Below are positions 40,822-49,853 of a DNA stretch of 64,000 nt, piece after piece (position 1 is the stretch's first letter; the number at the start of each line of letters is the position of its first letter). Source of the DNA: Alphaproteobacteria bacterium (lineage in GTDB: Bacteria > Pseudomonadota > Alphaproteobacteria > CADEGL01); NCBI GenBank assembly GCA_026400755.1, contig JAPLOM010000025.1:1-64000 (forward strand), given 5' to 3'. Below the pieces are notes generated by a model. The model worked only from the letters and a program-made list of their open reading frames with translations, was not told the origin of the DNA and made no database searches. The translations under genes and the position numbers were made by a program.

Positions 40822-41604
40822 GTGACGGCTTATACCGACATCCTGGCCGACACACCGAAGGCGGGTGTCCGCCTGATCACTCTCAATCGCCCGAAGGTCT
40901 TGAACGCCCTGCGCTCCACGTTGCTGGAGGAACTGGCGGCAGAGATCGCGCACGCCCGGGACGATGCTGAAATCCGCGTGGTCGTTCTTACGGGCAACGA
41001 GCGCGCCTTCGCCGCGGGCGCCGATATCGCCGAGATGGCCGACCGGACGGTGGTCGACGTGCTGGGCATGGACCGGCGCATGAGTTTCTGGCACGCGCTG
41101 CGCAGCTTTCCCAAGCCGCTGATCGCCGCGGTCAACGGCTTCGCACTCGGCGGCGGCTGCGAGCTGGCCATGTGTGCGGACATCATCGTGGCGGGCGAAG
41201 GCGCGCGCTTCGGTCAGCCCGAAATCAATCTCGGTCTGATCCCCGGCGCGGGCGGCACCCAGCGCCTCACGCGCGCGGTCGGCAAGTCTCGCGCCATGAA
41301 GATGGTGCTGACGGGCGAAGCCATCGACGCGCGCGCGGCCCTGGCCGCCGGCCTGATCGCGGAGGTGGTGCCGCCCGAACTCGCGCTCGACCGCGCCCTC
41401 GAACTGGCTGAGACCATCGCCGCCAAGCCGCCGGTTGCCGTGCGCCTGGCCAAGGAGGCCGTTTTGAAGGCGCAGGAGATGACGCTGGAGGCCGGGCTCG
41501 ACTACGAGCGCAAGGCCTTTGCCATGCTGTTCGCGACCGAGGACCGGCGCGAGGGCGTGCAGGCTTTCCTTGAAAAGCGCAAACCCGTGTTTAAGGGACG
41601 CTGA
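40822..41604 (+). CDS. paaF: Enoyl-CoA hydratase (PaaF-type)
   Basis: Crotonase-fold hydratase of 260 residues, first of a five-gene operon. Oxyanion-hole and catalytic regions are seen: AFAAGADIAEM, GFALGGGCELAMCADIIVAGEGARFGQPEINLGLIPGAGGTQRL with both catalytic Glu residues. GTG start with SD AAGGA 8 nt upstream. In phenylacetate breakdown PaaF hydrates 2,3-didehydroadipyl-CoA; a general short-chain hydratase role is possible, but the order F-G-H-J strongly favours the Paa pathway. Confidence 0.88.
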   Translation: MTAYTDILADTPKAGVRLITLNRPKVLNALRSTLLEELAAEIAHARDDAEIRVVVLTGNERAFAAGADIAEMADRTVVDVLGMDRRMSFWHALRSFPKPLIAAVNGFALGGGCELAMCADIIVAGEGARFGQPEINLGLIPGAGGTQRLTRAVGKSRAMKMVLTGEAIDARAALAAGLIAEVVPPELALDRALELAETIAAKPPVAVRLAKEAVLKAQEMTLEAGLDYERKAFAMLFATEDRREGVQAFLEKRKPVFKGR

Positions 41605-41605
41605 C

Positions 41606-42397
41606 GTGGCCTACGAAACGATCCTGTTCGACAAGAAGGACGGCGTGGCCACGATCACGCTGAACCGCCCCAACCAACTCAACGCCTTCACGGCGAAGAT
41701 GCACGAGGAGCTGCGCGCGGTCCTGGGCGAGATCGCCAAGGACGCCGAGATCCGCGCGGTCCTTTTGACCGGCTCGGGGCGCGGCTTCTGCGCGGGCCAG
41801 GACTTGCAAGAGGTGAAGCCGTCCGACGTCGGCGCCGGGCGCGATCTGGCCCAACGTCTCGACCGCAACTACAACCGCCTGATCCGCCTGCTGCGCAGTC
41901 TGGAGAAGCCGGTATTGGCCGCAGTCAACGGCGTGGCCGCAGGTGCGGGCGCGAACCTAGCGCTGGCTTGCGACATCGTGTTGGCCGCGCGCTCGGCCAG
42001 CTTCATCCAGGCCTTCGCGCGCATCGGCCTGGTGCCGGATTCGGGCGGCAGCTATTTCCTGCCGCGCAAGGTTGGCGAGGCGCGCGCCGCCGCCCTGTTC
42101 ATGCTGGGCGATTCCGTTTCCGCCGAACAGGCCGAAGCCTGGGGCATGATCTGGAAGTGCGTCGACGACGCGACGCTGGCAGGCGAGGCGCAAGCCCTGG
42201 CCGCGCGGCTGGCCGTGGCGCCAACCAAATCGCTCGGCCTCATCAAGCGGCTGCTGAACGCCTCGGCTACCAATACGCTGGACCAGCAGCTTGACCTGGA
42301 GCGCGATCTACAACGTATCGCGGGCGGCTCGGAAGACTATCGCGAGGGCGTGGCGGCATTCCGCGAGAAGCGCAAGCCCGCCTTCAAGGGGCATTGA
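41606..42397 (+). CDS. paaG: 2-(1,2-epoxy-1,2-dihydrophenyl)acetyl-CoA isomerase (PaaG-type)
   Basis: Crotonase-fold isomerase, 263 residues. PaaG turns the ring epoxide into the oxepin-CoA and also isomerises a later intermediate. Family blocks are GRGFCAGQDLQEVKPSD, NGVAAGAGANLALACDIVLAARSASFIQAFARIGLVPDSGG (with an Asp where hydratases have Glu, typical of PaaG), and GMIWKCVDD. GTG start at 41606, 1 nt after the paaF stop; the stop overlaps the paaH ATG. Very close packing supports one transcript. Confidence 0.88.
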   Translation: MAYETILFDKKDGVATITLNRPNQLNAFTAKMHEELRAVLGEIAKDAEIRAVLLTGSGRGFCAGQDLQEVKPSDVGAGRDLAQRLDRNYNRLIRLLRSLEKPVLAAVNGVAAGAGANLALACDIVLAARSASFIQAFARIGLVPDSGGSYFLPRKVGEARAAALFMLGDSVSAEQAEAWGMIWKCVDDATLAGEAQALAARLAVAPTKSLGLIKRLLNASATNTLDQQLDLERDLQRIAGGSEDYREGVAAFREKRKPAFKGH

Positions 42398-43935
42398 TGC
42401 CGGGTCTCACGCGCGAAATGCCCATCGCCATCATCGGCGCCGGCACCATGGGCGCCGGCATCGCGCAAGTGGCCGCGGCCGCGGGCCATCCCGTGCTGCT
42501 GTTCGACGCACGGCAAGACGCACCGGCACGCGCGATCGAGCAGATCAAGGCATCGCTGGCCCGCCTGGTCGAGCGCAAGCGCATGACCGAGGCGGATGCG
42601 TCGGCGTTAGCCGCGCGCATCCGCCCATGTACGGCGCTAGCCGACCTCAAGGGCGCCGGTCTGGCCATCGAGGCTATCGTCGAGGACATGGCGATCAAGA
42701 AAGCACTGTTCACGGAACTCGAAAGCCTGCTCGGCCCAGACGCGGTACTGGCCACCAACACCTCGTCTCTGTCGATCACAGAGTTGGCGGGCGGGCTCAA
42801 GCGCCCCGAGCGCGTGGCGGGGATGCATTTCTTCAACCCCGCGCCGGTGATGCCGCTGGTCGAGATCATCCGCGGCTTCGCGACCGGGGCCGACGTGGCG
42901 CAGACCGTGTTCGACACGGCCAAGGCCTGGGGCAAGAAGCCCGTCCACGTGAAATCGACGCCGGGCTTTCTCGGCAACCGCGTGGCGCGGCCTTTCTATG
43001 GCGAGGCGCTGCGCACGCTGGAGGAAAGCGCGACCGACGTCGCGACCTACGACGCGCTGATCCGCGAGGCCGGCGGTTTTCGCATGGGCGCGTTCGAGCT
43101 GCTGGATCTGGTCGGCATCGACGTGAACTGGGCGGTCACGAATTCCGTTCACGACGCCTATTTCCACGACCCGCGCTATAAGCCGTTCCGCATCCAGGGC
43201 GAGATGGTTGCGGCCGGCCGGTTGGGCCGGAAAACGAAGCTCGGCTTCTACGACTATCGCGAAGGCGCGCCGCCGCCTCAGCCCCAGGACGCGGCACCGG
43301 CCCCCGCCCCCGCGCACGTCACCATCGAAGGCGATCTGGGCCCCGCCGCATCGCTTGAAGGCCGCGCCGATCGCGCGGTCATCGCCGTGCGCCGTCTACC
43401 GGGCGCAGGCGCGCTGGTCTTGCCGGAATGCCGCCTGGTTCTTTCCGACGGCCGCACAGCGACGGAGCGCATGGCACAGGAAGGTGGTGCGCCGCTCGTC
43501 CTGTTCGACCTCGCGCTCGACTATGCCGTGGCCCCACGCATCGCCATCGCCGCAGCCGACCAGGCGCCGCGCAGGGCGCTGACCGCTGCGACGGGATTCT
43601 TTCAGGCGCTGGGCATGAAGATTTCGGTGGTCGACGACATTCCGGGCCTGATCGTGATGCGCACCGTCGCGATGCTGTCCAATTTCGGTTTCGATGCGGT
43701 GCACGCGGGCATCGCGGACGCGGCCGGGGTCGATCTGGCCATGCAGGCCGCGTTCAACTATCCGCTTGGCCCCGTGACGTGGGCGGAGCGCATCGGCCTG
43801 GCGCACGTCGCGGCCACACTCGACAACATCGCCCGCGCCTACGGCGAGGATCGCTATCGCGCCTCGCCCCTTCTGCGCCGCCGCGCGGCCGCGGGCCTGA
43901 CGCTGAGCGGCACGCCCTTCCCCACTCCGAGGTAA
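42397..43935 (+). CDS. paaH: 3-hydroxyacyl-CoA dehydrogenase (PaaH-type, two-domain)
   Basis: A 512-residue NAD-dependent dehydrogenase oxidising 3-hydroxyadipyl-CoA. The N-terminal Rossmann motif is IGAGTMGAGIAQVAAAAGH, with the catalytic His-Glu region HFFNPAPVMPLVEI and the C-terminal domain GFLGNRVARPFYGEAL. A second C-terminal repeat (IPGLIVMRTVAMLSNFGFDAV... ) is typical of the long PaaH/FadB2-like form. ATG at 42397 shares its A with the paaG stop. A proline/alanine-rich linker (APPPQPQDAAPAPAPA) near residue 290 joins the two halves. Confidence 0.9.
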   Translation: MPGLTREMPIAIIGAGTMGAGIAQVAAAAGHPVLLFDARQDAPARAIEQIKASLARLVERKRMTEADASALAARIRPCTALADLKGAGLAIEAIVEDMAIKKALFTELESLLGPDAVLATNTSSLSITELAGGLKRPERVAGMHFFNPAPVMPLVEIIRGFATGADVAQTVFDTAKAWGKKPVHVKSTPGFLGNRVARPFYGEALRTLEESATDVATYDALIREAGGFRMGAFELLDLVGIDVNWAVTNSVHDAYFHDPRYKPFRIQGEMVAAGRLGRKTKLGFYDYREGAPPPQPQDAAPAPAPAHVTIEGDLGPAASLEGRADRAVIAVRRLPGAGALVLPECRLVLSDGRTATERMAQEGGAPLVLFDLALDYAVAPRIAIAAADQAPRRALTAATGFFQALGMKISVVDDIPGLIVMRTVAMLSNFGFDAVHAGIADAAGVDLAMQAAFNYPLGPVTWAERIGLAHVAATLDNIARAYGEDRYRASPLLRRRAAAGLTLSGTPFPTPR

Positions 43936-43937
43936 CC

Positions 43938-45143
43938 ATGGCCGACGCCTTCATTTGCGATGGGATCCGCACGCCTATTGGCCGCTATGCCGGTGCGCTC
44001 TCGTCCATCCGCACGGACGATCTGGCCACCTTGCCGATCCGGGCGCTGATGGCGCTTGCGCCTGCTACCGATTGGGGCCAGCTCGACGACGTCTATCTCG
44101 GCTGCGTCAATCAGGCCGGCGAGGACAATCGCAACGTGGCGCGCATGGCTGTGCTGCTGGCGGGCCTGCCGGTCGAAGTGCCGGGTGCGACCGTCAACCG
44201 CCTGTGTGGCTCGGGCCTGGAAGCGGTTGCCGCGGCCGCGCGTTCGATCATGGGTGGTGATAACCAGTTCCTCTTGGCCGGCGGCGTCGAAAGCATGTCG
44301 CGCGCGCCCTTCGTGATGCCGAAGGCAACGGAGGCGTTTTCGCGCCAAGCAGCCATCGAAGACACGACGATCGGCTGGCGCTTCGTAAACCCCGCCATGA
44401 AAGCTCGTTACGGCACCGACGCCATGCCGGAGACGGCGGAGAATTTGGCGGCAGAGCTGCAGATTTCGCGCGCGGACCAGGACGCCTATGCGCTGCGCAG
44501 CCAGCAGCGCGCGGCCAAGGCCCAAGCGGATGGCGTGTTCGCGACCGAGATCGTCGCCGTGCCGGTGAAGAAGGGACGCGGCGATCCGATACTGGTGGAC
44601 AAGGACGAACATCCGCGCCCCGAGACCACCATGGACATGCTGGCCAAGCTGAAGGCGCCGTTCCGCGAAGGCGGTTCGGTCACCGCGGGCAACGCCTCGG
44701 GCGTGAACGACGGCGCGGCCGCACTGGTCGTGGCGTCGGAAGCCGCCGTCAAGCGTCACGGCCTCAAGCCCCGCGCGCGCGTGCTGGGTACGGCCACCGC
44801 CGGCGTGCCGCCGCGCACCATGGGCATCGGCCCCGCCCCGGCGGCGCGTAAAGTTCTAGAACGCCTGGGCCTCAAGCTGTCCGCCATGGACGTGATCGAG
44901 GTGAACGAGGCCTTCGCCGCACAAGTGCTGGCCGTCACGCGCGATCTGGGCCTGCCCGATGATGCGCCGCACGTGAACCCAAACGGCGGCGCCATCGCAC
45001 TCGGCCATCCGCTGGGCATGAGCGGCGCACGCCTGGCGCTGACCGCCGTCAACCAGCTCGAGCGCACGAAGGCGCGTCATGCCCTGATCAGCATGTGCAT
45101 CGGCGTCGGCCAGGGCATCGCCATGGTGGTGGAACGAGTCTGA
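43938..45143 (+). CDS. paaJ: 3-oxoadipyl-CoA thiolase (PaaJ/PcaF)
   Basis: A 401-residue thiolase splitting 3-oxoadipyl-CoA to succinyl-CoA and acetyl-CoA. The active-site Cys is in TVNRLCGSGLEAV, the His in NPNGGAIALGHPLGMSGAR and the second Cys in SMCIGVGQGIAMV. ADAFICDGIRTPIGRYAGALSS and DDVYLGCVNQAGEDNRNVARM are typical of the oxoadipyl subgroup. The track ORF begins in a shadow frame of paaH; the ATG at 43938, 2 nt after the paaH stop, is the start. The same enzyme serves the beta-ketoadipate pathway, so pcaF would be an equally valid name. Confidence 0.9.
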   Translation: MADAFICDGIRTPIGRYAGALSSIRTDDLATLPIRALMALAPATDWGQLDDVYLGCVNQAGEDNRNVARMAVLLAGLPVEVPGATVNRLCGSGLEAVAAAARSIMGGDNQFLLAGGVESMSRAPFVMPKATEAFSRQAAIEDTTIGWRFVNPAMKARYGTDAMPETAENLAAELQISRADQDAYALRSQQRAAKAQADGVFATEIVAVPVKKGRGDPILVDKDEHPRPETTMDMLAKLKAPFREGGSVTAGNASGVNDGAAALVVASEAAVKRHGLKPRARVLGTATAGVPPRTMGIGPAPAARKVLERLGLKLSAMDVIEVNEAFAAQVLAVTRDLGLPDDAPHVNPNGGAIALGHPLGMSGARLALTAVNQLERTKARHALISMCIGVGQGIAMVVERV

Positions 45144-45532
45144 TGCCCGCGCCCTACCGCGGCGGCTGCTTGTGCGGCGCCATCCGCTATGAAGCCACCG
45201 CCGCGCCGCTCGGCGCCGGATATTGCCATTGCAGCCTGTGCCGCCGCGCGACCGGCGCCCCCATCTTCCTGGGCGTGGCATTCCCGCGCGAATCCTTCCG
45301 CCTGCTGCAGGGCCGGACACGCACCCATCCAAGCTCCGAGCGCGGCATCCGCCATTTCTGCGGCGATTGCGGCAGCGCGCTCTTCTTCGAACTGCTCGAC
45401 AAGCCGAAGCAATGGGAAGTGCTGATCGGTTCGCTGGACGATGCCAGCGGCATCGAGCCCAGCATCCATGTCTGCGTGTCGAGCGGCGTCGGCTGGCTGC
45501 AGATCGCTGATGGGCTGCCGCGCCGCGCCTGA
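45143..45532 (+). CDS. GFA-family (glutathione-dependent formaldehyde-activating-like) zinc protein
   Basis: A 129-residue protein with the zinc-binding cysteines of the GFA/CENP-V fold: GGCLCGAIRYEA, then CHCSLCRRATGAP and HFCGDCGSALFFEL. The fold includes glutathione-dependent formaldehyde-activating enzyme, but most members have unknown substrates and the name should not be taken literally. The ATG shares one base with the paaJ stop, so it is the last gene of the paa operon as seen here. What it contributes to aromatic breakdown is unknown. Confidence 0.85.
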   Translation: MPAPYRGGCLCGAIRYEATAAPLGAGYCHCSLCRRATGAPIFLGVAFPRESFRLLQGRTRTHPSSERGIRHFCGDCGSALFFELLDKPKQWEVLIGSLDDASGIEPSIHVCVSSGVGWLQIADGLPRRA

Positions 45533-45600
45533 ACATTCGGCCAGCGCATAAGAACGTTTAGAGGTTTAGACTAGGGACCTCCCCAAGCACGGAGCCCGCC

Positions 45601-46560
45601 ATGCCGCTCAAGACCAAGCTGACCGAACTGCTGGGCATCGAGCACCCCATCATCCTGGCCCCCATGGGCGGGGTGTCCGGCGGCGCGCTGGCTGCCTCGG
45701 TCACGCGTGCGGGCGGTTTCGGTTTGATCGGCGCCGGCTACGGCGACCCCGCTTGGATCGAACACGAATTCGCCGCCGCAGGAAACACGCCGGTGGGCAT
45801 CGGTTTCATCACCTGGAGCCTGGCCAAACAGCCGCAGCTTCTCGACCTGGCGCTGGCGCGCAAGCCGCGCACGGTCATGCTGTCCTTCGGCGATGCCGAA
45901 CCCTTCGCGCGCAAGGTGAAGGACTCCGGCGCAATCCTGATCTGCCAGATTCAGAACGTGAAGGATGCCAAGACGGTGGCGCGGCTCGGCGCCGACATCG
46001 TCGTGGCGCAGGGCACCGAGGCAGGCGGCCACGGCGCGGGCCGCGCGACCTTCACGCTCGTGCCCGCCGTCGTCGACGCCGTATCGCCTGTGCCGGTGGT
46101 GGCCGCCGGCGGGATCGCGGACGGGCGCGGCTTGGCGGCATCTCTCATGCTCGGCGCCGTGGGCGCCTTGATCGGCACGCGCTTCTCCGCCTCGCAGGAA
46201 TCCCTGACCCACCCGAATCTGAAGAAGCGCATCGTCGAGTCCGATGGCGATTCGACCACGCGGACGAAGGTGTTCGACACGGTGCGCGGCTATACCTGGC
46301 CCCATCCCTACGACGGACGTGCGATCCGCAACGACTTCCTGGAACGCTGGAACGGCAACGACGCCGGGCTGCAGGCAACCATGGCAACCGAAGGGCCGCG
46401 CTACAAAGACGCTGCCGCGCAGGGCGACACGAACACGATGGTAATGTTCGCGGGCGAAAACATCGACCTGATCCACGATCTGCCGCCGGCCGCCGATATC
46501 GTGGCGCGGATCTCGAAAGACGCCGAAACGCTTTTGTCGCGCCCGCCCGGCTTGCGTTAG
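45601..46560 (+). CDS. Nitronate monooxygenase-family FMN enzyme
   Basis: A 319-residue TIM-barrel flavoprotein of the NMO/2-nitropropane dioxygenase family. The FMN and active-site segments are HPIILAPMGGVSGGALAASVTRAGGFGLIGAGY, VAQGTEAGGHGAGR (with the active-site His), and VVAAGGIADGRGLAASLMLGAVGALIGTRF. It may oxidise propionate-3-nitronate or act as a reductase (some family members are enoyl reductases). Convergent with the beta-lactamase gene, the two stops overlapping by 4 nt. Monocistronic. Confidence 0.87.
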   Translation: MPLKTKLTELLGIEHPIILAPMGGVSGGALAASVTRAGGFGLIGAGYGDPAWIEHEFAAAGNTPVGIGFITWSLAKQPQLLDLALARKPRTVMLSFGDAEPFARKVKDSGAILICQIQNVKDAKTVARLGADIVVAQGTEAGGHGAGRATFTLVPAVVDAVSPVPVVAAGGIADGRGLAASLMLGAVGALIGTRFSASQESLTHPNLKKRIVESDGDSTTRTKVFDTVRGYTWPHPYDGRAIRNDFLERWNGNDAGLQATMATEGPRYKDAAAQGDTNTMVMFAGENIDLIHDLPPAADIVARISKDAETLLSRPPGLR

Positions 46561-47414
46561 ACCGCCACCGCGAGCCGTCCGACCTCCGCCAGCACCGCGC
46601 TCCGCTGGTCGTCGGAGGCGTCGGCCCCGACGTAATAGGCCGTGACGAGAACAGGCGCGCGATTGGGCGGCCAGATGATGGCGACATCGTTCGTCGCGTT
46701 GTTACCGCCGGAGCCGGTCTTGTCGCCCACGCGCCAACCGCTCGGCGCGCCAGCCCGCAAGCGTTGGTCGCCGGTCTTGTTTGCGACAAGCCATGCCGTC
46801 AGTTGCGCGCGGGACGAATCAGACAGCGCCGTTCCGAGGACAGTCTTGCGCAAGGTTTCTAGCATCGCAGTGGGCGTGGTGGTGTCGCGCGGGTCGCCGG
46901 GCGCGGCCTCATTCAGCGCCGTCTCCCGCCGGTCGAGGCGTGTGAAGCCGTCACCGATCGAGCGCATATACGCCGTCAACCCGGAAGGCCCGCCGAAGCT
47001 GTCGAGCAGCAGGTTACCCGCCGTGTTGTCGCTGAGGGTCACCGCGGCTTCGCAAATCTCGCCGACCGTCATGCCGCCTTCGACATGTTTTTCGGTGACC
47101 GGCGAATAGGTCACCAGATAGTCCTTAGGATAGACCACGCGGCGGTCGAGACTTTCTTCCTTGCGATCGACCCGCGCCAGCACGAAGGACGCGGCTAGAA
47201 ACTTGAAGGTGCTGCACAGAGGAAAGCGCTCATCGCCCCGATACGCGCGCAGCTTGCCGCTGGCCACATCAAGGATGGCCACACCCAGGCGGCCGCCATG
47301 ACGCCGTTCGAGCGCAACGACGGCATTCTCGAAATCGTCCGCCCAGGCTCGAAGCGCCCAACAAGCCGGCGCCGCGAGCAACGACGCCGCCAATATCGTC
47401 CGGCGAGAAATCAC
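46557..47414 (-). CDS. bla: Class A beta-lactamase with twin-arginine-like signal
   Basis: A 285-residue serine beta-lactamase. Active-site motifs are all intact: CSTFK (nucleophile Ser at 68, Lys at 71), SDN, ETALN carrying the general-base Glu, and DKTGSG. The GTG at 47414 overlaps the reductase stop (GTGA); the long track ORF extends into the reductase in a shadow frame. The N-terminus ISRRTILAASLLAAPACWALRAWA has an SRRTIL twin-arginine pattern, so export by Tat is likely; an APAC sequence could alternatively act as a weak lipobox. Hydrolysis of beta-lactams in the periplasm is expected; spectrum cannot be told. Confidence 0.9.
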   Translation of the reverse strand: MISRRTILAASLLAAPACWALRAWADDFENAVVALERRHGGRLGVAILDVASGKLRAYRGDERFPLCSTFKFLAASFVLARVDRKEESLDRRVVYPKDYLVTYSPVTEKHVEGGMTVGEICEAAVTLSDNTAGNLLLDSFGGPSGLTAYMRSIGDGFTRLDRRETALNEAAPGDPRDTTTPTAMLETLRKTVLGTALSDSSRAQLTAWLVANKTGDQRLRAGAPSGWRVGDKTGSGGNNATNDVAIIWPPNRAPVLVTAYYVGADASDDQRSAVLAEVGRLAVAV

Positions 47415-48631
47415 CCGCCGATCTTGCGCAGGTTGACCGCCGGATCGGCCAACTGGTCCGGCGTGACGGAAACCCCCGATGCCATCAAGCGCTCGAGGGT
47501 GCGCACCTCGCGCCCATTGTTGATCGCGTTGACGCCGACGATCTTGCCGCCGTGCAGATAGAACGCCGTGAAACTGCCCGAAGCGGGATCGCCGCGATAG
47601 GCCAGCCGATCCCAAGCCGAGGGCGCGCCGATCATCTGCAGATTGGTTTCATACTGGTCCGACCAAACCCACAGCCGGTCGTTATGGATGTGATTTTCGC
47701 CCGCCATGTTGCGGCCCACCGCCATGCCCTGGTCTTGCGCGTTCTGATAGGACTCGAGCCGCAGACGGCGCCCGGCCCAAGCGTTCGGCTGATTGGCCAC
47801 ATCGCCCGCTGCAAAAATGTCAGGGTCCGAGGTACGGCCATGCTCGTCCACGACGATGCCGTTGTCGACGACAAGGCCCGCTTCGGCAGCCAGTTCCACG
47901 TTCGGCACGATGCCGATGCCGATGATCAAGAGATCGCACGGAAGCGCCGAGCCATCGGCAAACAGGACGCGCTCGATTTTACCCACGCCTTCAAAACGCA
48001 CAATCTGGGCCCCCAGGCGCACGTCGGTGCCATGCTTCTTGTGCAACTCGACGAAATGAGCGCCCACCTCGGGCGCGATGGCCCGGCCCATCAACCGGTC
48101 CGCCGCCTCCAGCACCGTGACCGTGCAGCCGCAGGCACGCGCACTGGCCGCAGCCTCGAGACCGATGAAACCGCCGCCGATCACCACGACGCGCGGCGTG
48201 CCCTTCAGGAGCGCACGGATGGCGTGAGAATCCGCGATGGTACGCAGGTAGAAGACGCCCGGCAGGTCCGCGCCGGGCAACGGCAGCTTGCGCACCCGCG
48301 CGCCGGTGGCCAGCAGGAGCTTGTCATACTTGACAACTTCACCGCCGATCCGCACCTGGCGCGCACTGCGGTCGATACCAGTCACGGCCGCGCCCAGTTT
48401 CAGCTCAATAGACTTTTCCTCATAGAACGTGCGCGGGTGAAGCTGAACGCGCTCGATTCCCTCGTCGCCCTTGAGAAGCTGCTTGGACAAAGGCGGCCGT
48501 TCGTAGGGGATCCGCTCCTCCTCGCCAATCAGCACGATTCGCCCGCCAAAACCCGTGGTGCGCGCGGCTTGCGCTGCGCGCCCGCCGGCCTGCGAAGCGC
48601 CCACGATGACCAAGCTGTCCAATGACGACAT
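47411..48631 (-). CDS. NAD(P)H:ferredoxin/rubredoxin reductase-type FAD oxidoreductase
   Basis: A 406-residue pyridine-nucleotide-disulphide-type reductase of the ThcD/BphA4 class. The FAD motif is VIVGASQAGGRAAQAA, with YERPPLSKQLL, the NAD motif VVVIGGGFIGLEAAASARACG, TSDPDIFAAGDVA and the C-terminal reductase domain (LRLESYQNAQDQG, YLHGGKIVGVNAINNGRE). Such enzymes pass electrons to ferredoxins serving Rieske oxygenases or cytochromes P450, none of which is in the window. The start at 48631 has a good SD (GAGGAG); the track start 18 codons earlier is not family-like. Coupled downstream to the beta-lactamase gene. Confidence 0.86.
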   Translation of the reverse strand: MSSLDSLVIVGASQAGGRAAQAARTTGFGGRIVLIGEEERIPYERPPLSKQLLKGDEGIERVQLHPRTFYEEKSIELKLGAAVTGIDRSARQVRIGGEVVKYDKLLLATGARVRKLPLPGADLPGVFYLRTIADSHAIRALLKGTPRVVVIGGGFIGLEAAASARACGCTVTVLEAADRLMGRAIAPEVGAHFVELHKKHGTDVRLGAQIVRFEGVGKIERVLFADGSALPCDLLIIGIGIVPNVELAAEAGLVVDNGIVVDEHGRTSDPDIFAAGDVANQPNAWAGRRLRLESYQNAQDQGMAVGRNMAGENHIHNDRLWVWSDQYETNLQMIGAPSAWDRLAYRGDPASGSFTAFYLHGGKIVGVNAINNGREVRTLERLMASGVSVTPDQLADPAVNLRKIGG

Positions 48632-48708
48632 GCAATTCTCCTCAACTTCTTGCGCACGATAGCGGCCCGTGCGAAGTAGCTTCAAGCGGCAAGAGCGAGA
48701 CGTTCCGG

Positions 48709-49143
48709 ATGACGAACCGTCAATATCCCGACCGGCCCTTCTGTGGCGTCGGCGTGGTGGTCTGGCGCGACGATGATGTCCTGCTGGTACGCCGCGGCCG
48801 CGCGCCCCGCAAGGGTGATTGGAGCATTCCCGGCGGGCTGCAGGAACTAGGCGAGACGGTGGCCGAGACCGCCCTCCGCGAGGTGCTGGAGGAAACCGGC
48901 GTGACGGTCCGCCTGACCGACCAGCTGGGCGTCGTCGATTCGGTGCGCCGCGACGATTCGGGCCGCGTGGAATATCACTACACGCTGATTGAGTTCGCCG
49001 CCGAATGGGTCGCGGGCGAGCCCGCGCCCAACGACGACGTGGACCGGGCCCAATGGGTGGCGCTCAGCGACCTCGACCGCTATGCCCTGTGGGACGAAAC
49101 GCGGCGCATCATCGCGCTGTCGCAGGAGCGCCGGCGCGGCTAG
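48709..49143 (+). CDS. NUDIX hydrolase
   Basis: A 144-residue NUDIX enzyme with an intact Nudix box: GGLQELGETVAETALREVLEETGV (G-x5-E-x7-REVLEE-x-GV). CGVGVVVWRDDDVLLVRRGRAPRKGDWSIPGG leads into it, like ADP-ribose pyrophosphatases and MutT relatives. The start at 48709 (MTNRQYPDRPF) is chosen because upstream residues are antisense to the reductase's 5' end. Divergent from the reductase gene, with 77 nt between them, and convergent with the amidotransferase gene (4-nt stop overlap). Substrate unknown. Confidence 0.87.
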   Translation: MTNRQYPDRPFCGVGVVVWRDDDVLLVRRGRAPRKGDWSIPGGLQELGETVAETALREVLEETGVTVRLTDQLGVVDSVRRDDSGRVEYHYTLIEFAAEWVAGEPAPNDDVDRAQWVALSDLDRYALWDETRRIIALSQERRRG

Positions 49144-49853
49144 GCCGCGCAGCTGTTGCGCCGCGACCGGCCAATCCAGGCTTCGAGGAATGCGCGGGTC
49201 CAGTCTTCCACCGGCGGATCGTATATCTCGGCGGCGACGAGCTGCTGTTCCCCCGGCTGCGCCTCGGGCCGGTGGATGTTCACCGAGTCCGAAATCCAAC
49301 GCGCCATGATGGGCTTGGTCACTTCCGGATGGAACTGCAGACCATAGACGTTGCCGTCGACCCGGAATGCCTGGTTCGGGAATGCGTCGCCCGTGGCCAG
49401 AAGCTTGGCGCAGGCCGGAACCTCGAACCCTTCGCAATGCCATTGGTAGAAAACGTGTGGCGCATCGAGCACGCCGCGCCATTCATCCGTCGGCCGGATA
49501 GTCGTATAGCCGATCTCGTGAATTTCAGCCGGATGGCGCGACACCCGGCCGCCCAGCGCGTGGGCCAGCATCTGGGCGCCCAAGCAAATGCCGAGGAACG
49601 GCTTGCCGGATTCCAGCACGCGGGGAATCCAATCGATCTCGGCCTGGATGGGCGGGAGGGTGGTACGGTCGCTGACGCTTTGCGGCCCGCCAAAGATGGC
49701 CGCGCCAACGTGCCCGTCCATGGTGTCCGGCAGCGGGTCGCCGTGCAGCGGGCAGCGGATGTCGGAGGTATAGCCGAGTTCGCCGAGAATGCGGCCGACG
49801 CGGCCGGTGTCGGAGGTCCGCGAGTGGACGACGAGTAATACCTTGTCGCTCAT
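49140..49853 (-). CDS. Class I glutamine amidotransferase-like protein (GMP synthase-like)
   Basis: A 237-residue stand-alone class I glutamine amidotransferase domain. The nucleophile is in FLGICLGAQMLAHALGG and the His-Glu dyad in LQFHPEVT. AAIFGGPQSVSD is the oxyanion-strand region. Without a fused synthetase it is probably not GuaA; relatives act on gamma-glutamyl compounds or are uncharacterised. It is convergent with the NUDIX gene and lies downstream of the CoxL-type gene with a gap of 73 nt. Confidence 0.85.
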   Translation of the reverse strand: MSDKVLLVVHSRTSDTGRVGRILGELGYTSDIRCPLHGDPLPDTMDGHVGAAIFGGPQSVSDRTTLPPIQAEIDWIPRVLESGKPFLGICLGAQMLAHALGGRVSRHPAEIHEIGYTTIRPTDEWRGVLDAPHVFYQWHCEGFEVPACAKLLATGDAFPNQAFRVDGNVYGLQFHPEVTKPIMARWISDSVNIHRPEAQPGEQQLVAAEIYDPPVEDWTRAFLEAWIGRSRRNSCAA

